Positions 1-7,603 of a stretch of 59,938 bases of DNA are shown here, piece by piece. The first letter of the stretch is position 1, and the number at the start of each line of letters is the position of its first letter. The DNA comes from Acidaminococcus hominis. GTDB taxonomy: Bacteria; Bacillota; Negativicutes; Acidaminococcales; Acidaminococcaceae. The notes beneath the pieces are model-generated. The model saw nothing but the letters and a program-made list of their open reading frames with translations. It did no database searches and had not been told where the DNA came from. The stretch lies in NCBI RefSeq assembly GCF_021044795.1, contig NZ_JAJNOP010000015.1. One strand, 5' to 3'. The translations under genes and the position numbers were made by a program.

Positions 1-47
1 TTGACAGCCTTTAATTTATCCTCTGCACTGACTTTCGATATAGACAT
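1..47 (-). CDS. Partial CDS, probable insertion-sequence ORF A start
   Basis: Only the first 15 codons lie in the window, starting at the ATG at 47 and running off the left edge. The peptide reads MSISKVSAEDKLKAV and is preceded by a good AAAGGAG ribosome binding site. A short basic start with an E-x-K-L-K-A-V stretch resembles the helix-turn-helix N-terminus of IS3-family OrfA proteins. It would be transcribed away from the hgd operon. Too little is visible to be sure; another small HTH protein is possible. Confidence 0.4.
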   Translation of the reverse strand, partial: MSISKVSAEDKLKAV

Positions 48-155
48 TTTACATACTCTCCTTTCAACGAATCCAGGAGGTTTAACTATATGCCAGTCTA
101 CTTTATTCATAGCATACCAGACTGCTGCGCAGCCCGCTTTTAAGCTATTATAACA

Positions 156-198
156 AAAAAATGAAGGATGATTCACCACGAATCATCCTTCATTTTTT
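156..198 (-). terminator. Terminator of the hydroxyglutarate operon
   Basis: A perfect 19-bp inverted repeat (156-174 with 180-198, 5-nt loop) lies 34 bp past the hgdB stop codon. On the minus strand the stem ends in a run of Ts, as expected for an intrinsic terminator. The A/T symmetry makes it potentially bidirectional, so it would also insulate the operon from the IS-like element to its left. Confidence 0.9.
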
Positions 199-231
199 GT
201 ACCTCAGCCTGCAAGCAGGCTGGAGGAAGAA

Positions 232-1371
232 TTATAAGCTTTCAGCAAAGGCTTCCAGAGCAGTTTGTGCTTGGCCAAAGTCGCGGGTCTGTTGATCCAC
301 ACCAACTTTGATCTGAGGAATATGGTGTTTGTTCAGAGCCTTCTTCAGGTCCGGATATTCCATTTCTTCAGGATCGCAGAACTGCATCATGAAGACTACA
401 ACGCCTTCGGCGCCGCTTTCTTCAGCCAGTTTGCAGACATGTTCGGAACGGGCATCTTTGGCGTAGTCCGGATCGTACAGGATAACATCGTTGTCCTGTC
501 TGCCGAATTGTACAGCCAGAGCCTGCAGGCCGTTGTCCAGATCTTCCGGAGCATCTTTTGCGAAGCTGCGGCTTTCGTAAGCCACATCATCAGCAGCGAT
601 GGCCAGTTTGTTGTCGTCCAAAGCTTTCAGGATGCCAGGCATGTTGTAGGTGATACCGGAAACCAGAATCTTGTGACCATCGAATTTGCCCACAGGAGTG
701 GCAGCCAATTCTTTGTTCAGTTGTTCCAGTTTGGCAGTGTATTCATCCTTCAGCATGAAGTAGGCAGCTTGCAGCACATAGGAACGAGCGCTGGCGGTGA
801 TTACATCGCAATGTTCGTTGGCCAGTTTGCAGAATTCACGACGAGCCTTGCGGCTGGCGTTGTAAACTTTGATTGCATTCAGGATGGCATCGTTGGCGAT
901 TTCATGGCCGCAGATTGCTTCCAGATGGGTCTTTACATTGTTGTATTGGTCATAGGTGTACTGCTTACCAGCAACATCTTGACGAACCTGAGGATGGGCC
1001 AGGAAAATAACCGGCATTTTGCCTTCCATGGCTACCTTGAAGTTCTGGCTCATAGGACGCAGGGTATCGCACAGAACGGGGGTAATGATACCGTCCAGGC
1101 AATCCAGGGTGCCGTCCAGCAGCATTTCCAGGGACAGCTGGGCCAGCGTGCAATAGAACGTAGCGCAGTATTCCTTGGAACGAACTTCGGTTTTGCCATT
1201 GGCGCCCCAAACACCCATGGGAACCATGTCAGCAGCATAAACCAGTTCTTCCGGGCAATAGTAAGGCAGGCAGCCGATCAGCTTTTTGCCTTCTGCCTTA
1301 TATTTGGCAGCTTGTGCCTTCGGATTCAAAGCGATCTGTTTAAACTCTTCAATAAGTGTATTGATTGCCAT
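232..1371 (-). CDS. hgdB: (R)-2-hydroxyglutaryl-CoA dehydratase, beta subunit
   Basis: 379 aa, the length I recall for A. fermentans HgdB. It is the smaller subunit of the oxygen-sensitive iron-sulfur dehydratase that removes water from (R)-2-hydroxyglutaryl-CoA to give glutaconyl-CoA by a ketyl-radical mechanism. The N-terminal half carries the Cys-containing G-C-L-P-Y-Y-C-P-E-E stretch (about residues 33-42), typical of the HgdB/BcrBC/FldBC family and likely near the cluster site. Last gene of the operon: hgdA ends 2 bp upstream and a strong terminator follows. Acts in the cytoplasm with HgdA and the activator HgdC. Confidence 0.97.
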   Translation of the reverse strand: MAINTLIEEFKQIALNPKAQAAKYKAEGKKLIGCLPYYCPEELVYAADMVPMGVWGANGKTEVRSKEYCATFYCTLAQLSLEMLLDGTLDCLDGIITPVLCDTLRPMSQNFKVAMEGKMPVIFLAHPQVRQDVAGKQYTYDQYNNVKTHLEAICGHEIANDAILNAIKVYNASRKARREFCKLANEHCDVITASARSYVLQAAYFMLKDEYTAKLEQLNKELAATPVGKFDGHKILVSGITYNMPGILKALDDNKLAIAADDVAYESRSFAKDAPEDLDNGLQALAVQFGRQDNDVILYDPDYAKDARSEHVCKLAEESGAEGVVVFMMQFCDPEEMEYPDLKKALNKHHIPQIKVGVDQQTRDFGQAQTALEAFAESL

Positions 1372-1373
1372 TT

Positions 1374-2810
1374 TTATTTCCCCTTCTTCTCAGCGTTAGC
1401 TTCCATGGCCTCGACCAAACCTTGGACACGAGTCTCATACTGTGCAGCGTTGAAGTTTCTGGGATCGGCCTGGTCACCGTCGAAACCGGCAGTGGGGATA
1501 CCCAGATCCTTGGTGAAGCGGCGCTGCATTTCAGGCATGTAGCCGGACCAAGGTTTGCAGGAACGGTTGTAGTGAACCAGAACGCCGTCAACCTTGTTTT
1601 CACGGCACAGGCCTTCACGCCAAGCAACGCCCTGTTCCAGACATACGGAGTTAGGAGCCTTGCAGTAGGCGCGTACCAGTTCATCGTAGTTGTTGTAAAC
1701 GAAACCAAATGCAGGAGCGTATACAACACCGGTGATGTTCAGACCGTTGGCTTTCAGCGGCTTGAACAGGTCAGGCAGCTTCGGCCAGCAGGGGATACCT
1801 TCGAACATGATACGATATTTTTCTTTGAAAGGAGCGGTAGTGGTTCCTTCTTTTACGTGTTGTTCCAATTCGCTGGCCAGCAGTTCGAAAGCTTCAGCAG
1901 CTTCTACTCTGCCACGGGCGGTAACAACGTCAGCCATATGGTTGAACAGGTCAAAGCCGTTGAACGGAGCCGGTTTGTATTGCAGATAGTCACAAACCTT
2001 TAACCAAGCCTTAGCGGTACGGTTAGCGTATTGGCAGCATTTTTCGAACTTATCTTCGTCAAATTTCTTGCCGGAGATTTCTTCCATTTGACGGATGGCT
2101 TTGTCAAATTGGGAACGAATGTATTTTACGTTGCTTTCGCTGACTTGGTCAGTTTCGTTGTAAGGAACGTCAACCATAATCAGGGGAATGTTGTGTCTGC
2201 GGGCAATATCTTCATACCATTTGGTCATGCAGTTGCAAATGTTGTTGCAGCACAGAACAAAGTCCGGCATGGGCATGATCATCTGACGATATTTATGCAG
2301 GGCGTTGGTACGGCGGGTCTTTTCTTCGCCGTCCGGCAGAGCTGCGATTTCATAGATATCATCGATAACGGTATAAGGTTTACGGGTCTTAGGATCGATA
2401 ACCGGTTTGCCGGTTTCAGGATCGATGACCTTTTTGCCGTTTTCATCTTTCAGCGGTTTGCCGCTGTTGGGGTTGATGATATAGTTACCATCTTTGTCCA
2501 TCTTGTTAGCAGCTCTCTTACCAGCGGCATAGGCCAGGCTGATACGGGAGTAACCGCAGATATCGTTGTCGTAACCCAGATCTTCAGCAGCTTGGCACAT
2601 TACTTCGCCGTCACGGTTGGCAGCGATACCAGCGGCCTGGTTTTCCGGATATACAACGTGCAGGCCGAAAGATTCAGCCAATTCGCAGGGGAACTTGGAA
2701 GAAGACCAACCTACAGGTTCGCCTGCAGCTTTTGCTTCACGGGCTTCCCGGTAAACTTTTTCAACTACATCTCTCAATGCCTGAACGCCAGGGCTTACTG
2801 TCTTTGGCAT
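1374..2810 (-). CDS. hgdA: (R)-2-hydroxyglutaryl-CoA dehydratase, alpha subunit
   Basis: 478 aa. Partner of HgdB in the 2-hydroxyglutaryl-CoA dehydratase of glutamate fermentation. Family features are the W-S-S-S-K-F-P-C-E-L start region (about 35-44), the cysteine-rich FVLCCNNICNC segment near residues 185-195 and the C-terminal GFDGDQADPRN motif. Residues 104-147 hold a charged Gly-Lys-Pro/Asp-Pro-rich insertion with three repeat-like units, also present as I recall in A. fermentans HgdA. AAGGAAGG precedes the ATG. The 42-bp gap from hgdC has no terminator, fitting one transcript. Confidence 0.97.
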   Translation of the reverse strand: MPKTVSPGVQALRDVVEKVYREAREAKAAGEPVGWSSSKFPCELAESFGLHVVYPENQAAGIAANRDGEVMCQAAEDLGYDNDICGYSRISLAYAAGKRAANKMDKDGNYIINPNSGKPLKDENGKKVIDPETGKPVIDPKTRKPYTVIDDIYEIAALPDGEEKTRRTNALHKYRQMIMPMPDFVLCCNNICNCMTKWYEDIARRHNIPLIMVDVPYNETDQVSESNVKYIRSQFDKAIRQMEEISGKKFDEDKFEKCCQYANRTAKAWLKVCDYLQYKPAPFNGFDLFNHMADVVTARGRVEAAEAFELLASELEQHVKEGTTTAPFKEKYRIMFEGIPCWPKLPDLFKPLKANGLNITGVVYAPAFGFVYNNYDELVRAYCKAPNSVCLEQGVAWREGLCRENKVDGVLVHYNRSCKPWSGYMPEMQRRFTKDLGIPTAGFDGDQADPRNFNAAQYETRVQGLVEAMEANAEKKGK

Positions 2811-2852
2811 AATTATCCTTCCTTCTTCACATGAGTGAACTGTTGTAAAACT

Positions 2853-3635
2853 TTATTTGGTTGCTTTCTTGTAGGCATACAGGGCGGCACCCAGGGCACC
2901 GTTGTACTGTGCAAGAGGAGAAGTTTGGATTTCTACTCCCAAACCTTCCCGCAAAGCATCCACCACACCATAGTTCTGGGCTACGCCGCCGGTCATCACC
3001 ACGTCGGGAACAATCCCCACCCGGTTTGCCAGACCGATTACCCGGCTTGCAACAGAACGATGGATACCAGCAATGATGTCGATCTTGTCCGTACCCTTGG
3101 ACAGCTGGCTGATAACCTCGCTTTCCGCAAATACGGTACAGGTAGAGCTGATGGCCACCCGTTTTTTGGACTGTGCGCCCAAGGGAGCCAGGTCAGACAC
3201 TTTTACTTCCAGGACATTGGCCATTACATCCAGGAAACGGCCAGTACCTGCAGCACATTTATCATTCATTTGGAAATTGGTCATGGCACCATTTTCCACA
3301 TGGATGACCTTTACGTCCTGCCCACCGATATCAATAACGGTGTGCACGTTAGGCCAAATGAAGTAGGCGCCCATAGCATGGCAGCTCAGTTCGCTCATCT
3401 GCTTGTCGGCAATGCCTTCCAAGGAGTTGCGGCCGTAGCCGGTAGCCAGGGTATAAGCCATATCTTCTTTTTTCATGTGGGCATTCTCCAGTACTTCGGA
3501 GATGGAGCGTGCAGGACCGGAAGTACCGGTCCCCACGTCTACCAGGGATTTTGCCACAATTTCTTTACCGTCTTTCAGAATTACGCACTTGGAAGCGGTA
3601 GATCCAACATCAATACCTAAGGTATAAATACTCAT
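2853..3635 (-). CDS. hgdC: 2-hydroxyglutaryl-CoA dehydratase activator (archerase)
   Basis: 260 aa. Homodimeric ATPase that carries one [4Fe-4S] cluster between subunits and injects a single electron into HgdAB at the cost of ATP. It has the actin/Hsp70/acetate-kinase fold signatures: the phosphate-1 loop GIDVGSTASK at residues 7-16 and V-I-D-I-G-G-Q-D at about 100-107. The two cluster cysteines sit at Cys127 (NDKCAAGTG) and Cys166 (SSTCTVFAES), the positions known from A. fermentans. Lies between gcdA and hgdA. Only small amounts of activator are needed, so translation below its neighbours would be expected. Confidence 0.97.
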   Translation of the reverse strand: MSIYTLGIDVGSTASKCVILKDGKEIVAKSLVDVGTGTSGPARSISEVLENAHMKKEDMAYTLATGYGRNSLEGIADKQMSELSCHAMGAYFIWPNVHTVIDIGGQDVKVIHVENGAMTNFQMNDKCAAGTGRFLDVMANVLEVKVSDLAPLGAQSKKRVAISSTCTVFAESEVISQLSKGTDKIDIIAGIHRSVASRVIGLANRVGIVPDVVMTGGVAQNYGVVDALREGLGVEIQTSPLAQYNGALGAALYAYKKATK

Positions 3636-3658
3636 TTAGCTTTCTTCCTCCGTAAGGA

Positions 3659-5422
3659 TTATTTCTTTACGAAAGTGTCAAATTCTCTAATGGCTCTAGG
3701 AAGAAGCATTTGATGGAACGGGCAAATCGATTCAGGGTTCTGATATGCAGCTTCCGTAAATGCTTCTACATAGCCGCGCAGAGCCGTCATGTCAACGATT
3801 TCGTCAACCAGACCCAATTCAGCGCACACTTTCGGACGAGATTTCGTATGGAAAGCCTGGATCAGATCGTTCATCTTGTCGATGGTCGGCTGCAAATCCT
3901 TACCAGCTTTTCTGTCCTTCGCCAGTCTCCGGGAGTACATAGCGGTAGCAGCGGTTTCACCGTTCATTACGTAGATTTCCGTTGCAGCAGTACCAATGGA
4001 GAATGCGTTGGTGTCGTTGCCCTGAGGTCCACCCAATACGTAATGGGCTGCAGCAGAACCTTTTCTCAGGGTAATTTCAAATTGAGGAACATGGGAGGTC
4101 TGGATGGAATAAATCAGGGATTGGCCCAAGCCCAGCAATTCAGCTTTTTCAGCGTCGTTGCCTACATCAATACCGGTGGTATCCTGAACCCAAACGATGG
4201 GCAAACGGTCTCTGGCGCACAGCGTCACAAACTCGTTCATTTTTACCAGGCCCTGACGGTACAGCTTGCCGCCCATACCAACGGAGCCGGCAGCCTTGTA
4301 TTCAGGGTAATTCATCAGCAGGCCTTGTACGTTGGCAACAACGCCAACCAGCAGGCCGTTGACTTTGGCCATACCAGTAATCATTTCGGGGCCATAGCCC
4401 TTCTTGTATTCCTTCAGTTCGCTGTTATCGAACAGACGACCCAGAACATTGTAGATATCGTAGGCTCTCTTGTCATTCAGAGGAACCATGCTGTACAGGT
4501 CTTCGCTGGGCAGAGCCGGAGCTTTGGGATCGTCAACGCGGAAGAATTCCGGGTTGTAGCTGGGCAGCATACCGATATACTTTTTGATACCTTCCAGAAC
4601 GCCTTCTTCGGAAGCATAAACTTCGCGCATGAAGCCGGTTTCCGTAAAGTGGATATCAACAGCTCCAGGGGGTTCTTGCTTGCCGCTGCGGTCTACCATG
4701 TCAGCAATCTGGTTAGCGCCTTCCATGTCAATGTAGCCTTTGGGGTTCATGCCGCCCAAAATGCCGGCGCCGCCTACTGCCATGTTGGCCTTTTCATGGG
4801 CAATCAGGACAGTGGGGCTGATGCTGTGGTAACCGCCGCCAGCAGGGTTGGTACCATAGATGCCGACGATTACGGGAACACCCAGTTGGTTCAGTTCAGC
4901 GTTTCTGAAGAACGGGGTGCCGCCGCCGCGGCGGTTCGGATAAACTTTTTCCTGCTCGTCGAATTTAACGCCGGAGCAGTTCAGCACATACACCAGGGGA
5001 ATGTGCAGGGTTTTTGCGGTGTCGGAAGCACGCAGCAGGCATTCAGCCTGGCCAGGTACCCAAGCGCCGGCCAGCTTCTTGTTATCGGAAGCGACCACAA
5101 CAGCCCATTTGCCGTTGATTTTGCCCAGGCCCTTAACGATGCTTACGGAACCGTTTTTGTTGCCTTCCGGGTTGAACAAGGAGTTCAGCGGTCTCCAGGT
5201 GCCCGGTTCTACCAGTTTTTCCACTCTCTGCAGGGCGGTCAATTGACCGGATGCATTCAGGGATTCGGTGGAACGGCCTGCATCTTCAGCAGCTTTCACC
5301 AATTGGTGAATTTCTTCTTCGATGGCTTTCAGTTTGGCAGTATTGTCTTCGTCTACTTTTTTCAGCACCTTGCCGACTTGGGGCAGTTGTTGAAAATATC
5401 TAGGCATTGAATAGAAACCCAT
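3659..5422 (-). CDS. gcdA: Glutaconyl-CoA decarboxylase, alpha (carboxyltransferase) subunit
   Basis: 587 aa. Transfers the carboxyl of glutaconyl-CoA to biotin on GcdC, giving crotonyl-CoA; the membrane beta subunit then releases CO2 while pumping Na+ out. The protein has two crotonase-fold carboxyltransferase halves; glycine-rich oxyanion segments NPAGGGYHS (about 197-205) and KGSAAAHYVLGGPQGNDTNA (about 463-482) are visible. The other pump subunits (gcdB, gcdC, gcdD) are not here but at 21209-23203. It differs in length and sequence from the second carboxyltransferase at 23630-25156 (508 aa), which is MmdA-like. Confidence 0.97.
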   Translation of the reverse strand: MGFYSMPRYFQQLPQVGKVLKKVDEDNTAKLKAIEEEIHQLVKAAEDAGRSTESLNASGQLTALQRVEKLVEPGTWRPLNSLFNPEGNKNGSVSIVKGLGKINGKWAVVVASDNKKLAGAWVPGQAECLLRASDTAKTLHIPLVYVLNCSGVKFDEQEKVYPNRRGGGTPFFRNAELNQLGVPVIVGIYGTNPAGGGYHSISPTVLIAHEKANMAVGGAGILGGMNPKGYIDMEGANQIADMVDRSGKQEPPGAVDIHFTETGFMREVYASEEGVLEGIKKYIGMLPSYNPEFFRVDDPKAPALPSEDLYSMVPLNDKRAYDIYNVLGRLFDNSELKEYKKGYGPEMITGMAKVNGLLVGVVANVQGLLMNYPEYKAAGSVGMGGKLYRQGLVKMNEFVTLCARDRLPIVWVQDTTGIDVGNDAEKAELLGLGQSLIYSIQTSHVPQFEITLRKGSAAAHYVLGGPQGNDTNAFSIGTAATEIYVMNGETAATAMYSRRLAKDRKAGKDLQPTIDKMNDLIQAFHTKSRPKVCAELGLVDEIVDMTALRGYVEAFTEAAYQNPESICPFHQMLLPRAIREFDTFVKK

Positions 5423-5448
5423 TTAAATGATTCCTCCCTAATTCTCTC

Positions 5449-6252
5449 TTATTTCTTGTCTTCTACGGGAACTTGAATGAAGGCTTGGCCCGGGTCGATT
5501 TCTTCTCTGATCAATTTGATAACAGAGGGTTCCGGAGCTTCCAGCAGAACGGCTCTGGATACATCCAGATCGAAACCGGTGTTTTCCAATACGTCTTCAG
5601 GGGAAGAAGTCGGATAGTAGCCAGCCAGGTACATCCGTTTGGTCTTTTCATCAAACTTCAGTACGCCGCGGTCGGTAACAACCATTTGCGGACCTACATC
5701 GCCGGGCAGACCCAGTCTTTCACGTCCGCCAGGGCCGTCGATCCAGCCAGGGCTGGTTACATAGTCAATTTTCTGCATGAATCTGCGTTTTTCATGCTGC
5801 ATCATAATGATGGTGTTGGAGTAGGTAGCAATACCATTGGCACCGCCGGAACCGGTGAAACGGGTTTTCGGATGATGGTAATCACCAATGGAGGTGGAGT
5901 TTACGTTGCCGTACGGGTCGATTTGAGCGCCGCCGATGAAAGCAATCAGACGGTTGGCTTTATGCAGGTATTCGTTGATTTCGAAGCCAACGAAACGAAC
6001 GTTGGGCCAAATGGTGCCGCAATGGGCCATGAATCTCAGATCGCCTACGCTGCGGGGAACTTCCACAGGAGAGCAGTCCATCAGGCCGCTTTCCACGATG
6101 ATGTGGCAGTCAGGAGCGTATACTCTCTTGGCAACGCTGGCGCCGATCAGAGGAAGACCGGTACCTACGGTTACAACCTGACCATTTTTGATTTGCTTGG
6201 CAATGGTCACAGCCTGCATTTCTTTATTGGTATAATTCGTGTAATCAGCCAT
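5449..6252 (-). CDS. gctB: Glutaconate CoA-transferase, subunit B
   Basis: 267 aa. With GctA it forms the heterooctameric glutaconate CoA-transferase that moves CoA from acetyl-CoA (or glutaconyl-CoA) to (R)-2-hydroxyglutarate. The catalytic glutamate is visible as Glu54 in VESGLMD, matching the known beta-Glu54 that forms the glutamyl-CoA thioester. The glycine-rich GSGGANGIAT loop follows at about residues 136-145. The gene starts 2 bp after the gctA stop, implying translational coupling and equal stoichiometry. Confidence 0.97.
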   Translation of the reverse strand: MADYTNYTNKEMQAVTIAKQIKNGQVVTVGTGLPLIGASVAKRVYAPDCHIIVESGLMDCSPVEVPRSVGDLRFMAHCGTIWPNVRFVGFEINEYLHKANRLIAFIGGAQIDPYGNVNSTSIGDYHHPKTRFTGSGGANGIATYSNTIIMMQHEKRRFMQKIDYVTSPGWIDGPGGRERLGLPGDVGPQMVVTDRGVLKFDEKTKRMYLAGYYPTSSPEDVLENTGFDLDVSRAVLLEAPEPSVIKLIREEIDPGQAFIQVPVEDKK

Positions 6253-6254
6253 TG

Positions 6255-7217
6255 TTATTTGTCCTCCTTCGTCATGTCGATATGGTAGCCCAGGCCAGGA
6301 ACTACTTTCAGGTTGATCAAACGGGTAGCACCCAGTTTGTTCAGGTATTCGTCATGATCTTTCAGGTCAAACACCCATTCTTTGCAGAAAGCATCGAAGT
6401 CTTCCTGGGTCTTGCTGACTTTGTCATAAACCTTCAGGAACGGATTATCATAGTCATACATACCATAGCATTGAGAAGGATGTGCACCATAAGGAGCCAG
6501 AACAACAGCATCTACGCACATGCCGGGAATGTCATTCTGAGTAGGATCTCTTCTGATTTCTTCATTGCTGATGATTTCTTCAGCAGTAACGATCGTGTAT
6601 TTGGCAGCCATGGCAATATCCACATCCTGGAATTTGCCGCCCCAAATGCGTACAGTGCCGTCCGGAGAAGCCTGTTGTGCATGGATAATAGCTACATCAA
6701 TTTGCGGAACAGGAACAGCAACAACTTTTTCGCCTTTTTTGAAGGGGTTATCAATATAAACGAATTTGTCATCAGGAACCTTGTCCAAAGTCTTGCGGAC
6801 TTCCTTGCTGATGCCCCATTCATCGGTCAGGCCGGAGCCTTGCATCAGGGTTACAGGCAGGAAGGGCAGACCCAGTGCAGCAGCATGCCACATCATGTAG
6901 ATTACATCCTGGGAATAGTCTTCCATGATCAGTTTGCCAGCTTCAAACCATTTTCTGAACCGTCTGGAAACGTTGGTAACACCGGAGTTGGCAGTATAGC
7001 AGTTGATATATGCCTTTACCCGGCCGCAGCCGATCAGCATATCCCAGTCGCCGCCGGCAGCGCCGCCCAGACCAGTCAAATCGGTGATACCTTGTCTTAA
7101 GATTTCATAAACGGCAGCATACGGTTTCCGGTCAGTTGTGAAACCGCCCAGGGCGATATGATCACCACTATGCACATACTTGGCAACTGCGTCTTTTAAC
7201 GTCATTACTTTACTCAA
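6255..7217 (-). CDS. gctA: Glutaconate CoA-transferase, subunit A (TTG start)
   Basis: 320 aa from a TTG start at 7217, giving MSKVMTLKDAVAKYVHSG. I chose this start because AAGGAGG (7226-7232) lies 8 nt upstream; the in-frame ATG at 7241 lies before that ribosome binding site and would add eight unexplained residues. 320 aa is also the length I recall for A. fermentans GctA. First gene of the hydroxyglutarate operon; pairs with GctB, which carries the catalytic Glu. Arg codons across this operon are mostly CGT, unlike the CGG-rich housekeeping genes to the right, consistent with very high expression. Confidence 0.96.
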   Translation of the reverse strand: MSKVMTLKDAVAKYVHSGDHIALGGFTTDRKPYAAVYEILRQGITDLTGLGGAAGGDWDMLIGCGRVKAYINCYTANSGVTNVSRRFRKWFEAGKLIMEDYSQDVIYMMWHAAALGLPFLPVTLMQGSGLTDEWGISKEVRKTLDKVPDDKFVYIDNPFKKGEKVVAVPVPQIDVAIIHAQQASPDGTVRIWGGKFQDVDIAMAAKYTIVTAEEIISNEEIRRDPTQNDIPGMCVDAVVLAPYGAHPSQCYGMYDYDNPFLKVYDKVSKTQEDFDAFCKEWVFDLKDHDEYLNKLGATRLINLKVVPGLGYHIDMTKEDK

Positions 7218-7225
7218 AGCAAAAA

Positions 7226-7232
7226 CCTCCTT
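7226..7232 (-). promoter_or_regulatory. Shine-Dalgarno site that fixes the gctA TTG start
   Basis: AAGGAGG on the minus strand, 8 nt before the TTG at 7217. It excludes the upstream ATG (7241) as start, since that ATG would place this site inside the coding region. Confidence 0.85.
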
Positions 7233-7355
7233 AAGATCCATACTAGTTTTGAAACGTCCGGAACCCTCCTCTAATGAAATAATCCATCCCCCTTTGTAAT
7301 TGAGTATTTTTTCAATTCGAATTCCGGTAGACCTGCTTTTTCATAGTACACGTTG

Positions 7356-7384
7356 ATTATAGCACAAATAATTTTTTTTTTAAA
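7356..7384 (-). promoter_or_regulatory. Candidate promoter of the hydroxyglutarate operon
   Basis: On the minus strand an extended -10 element (TG-C-TATAAT, hexamer at 7356-7361) is preceded by a 17-bp spacer and a weak -35 hexamer TTTAAA (7379-7384). It would give a leader of about 130 nt before gctA. The surrounding sequence is very A/T-rich, as expected for a strong promoter with an UP-like region. Confidence 0.6.
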
Positions 7385-7410
7385 TCTCAAGTGATTAATT
7401 TGCGCTTTTT

Positions 7411-7488
7411 TTGCCAATTCTATGTTAATTCTAATAATTTTTATCAATTTTACTTATTTTTGACATTCATTCCCCATAAAATTGGCAA
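7411..7488. repeat. 9-bp inverted repeat upstream of the hgd promoter
   Basis: TTGCCAATT at 7411-7419 is mirrored by AATTGGCAA at 7480-7488, with 60 bp between the arms, in the A/T-rich non-coding stretch (7242-7603) that separates gctA from the CCA gene. The arms lie 27 bp and more upstream of the candidate -35. They could be paired half-sites for a regulator; nothing else in the sequence supports this. Confidence 0.3.
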
Positions 7489-7552
7489 CACGTACACCTA
7501 TATATTCTCACAATTTTTCTGTATTGTCTATACCCAAAAGTATTTGTCTCAT

Positions 7553-7590
7553 AAAAAAAACTGAGGGATACGAAAAAACATATCTCTCAG
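7553..7590 (-). terminator. Terminator after the CCA-adding enzyme gene
   Basis: A 10-bp stem with one wobble pair (7561-7570 with 7581-7590) is followed on the minus strand by eight Ts (7553-7560). It ends the long housekeeping run 20937-7604. Confidence 0.85.
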
Positions 7591-7603
7591 TGTATGATTT
7601 TAC

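Noticed and set aside
90..143. 17-codon open frame on the plus strand with AGGAGG upstream
   Set aside because: Too short to judge, ends near the terminator and overlaps the probable IS edge; the ribosome-site match may be chance.
265..1542. Long open frames antisense to hgdB and hgdA (also 2031-2834, 3710-5410, 14045-15715, 17683-19170, 35282-37498, 37544-39304, 45300-47186 and similar)
   Set aside because: They mirror well-supported conserved genes, have no family motifs or convincing ribosome binding sites, and arise from codon bias of the true strand.
7241..7241. ATG at 7241 as the gctA start
   Set aside because: The Shine-Dalgarno site lies downstream of it, and the TTG at 7217 gives the expected 320-aa protein.
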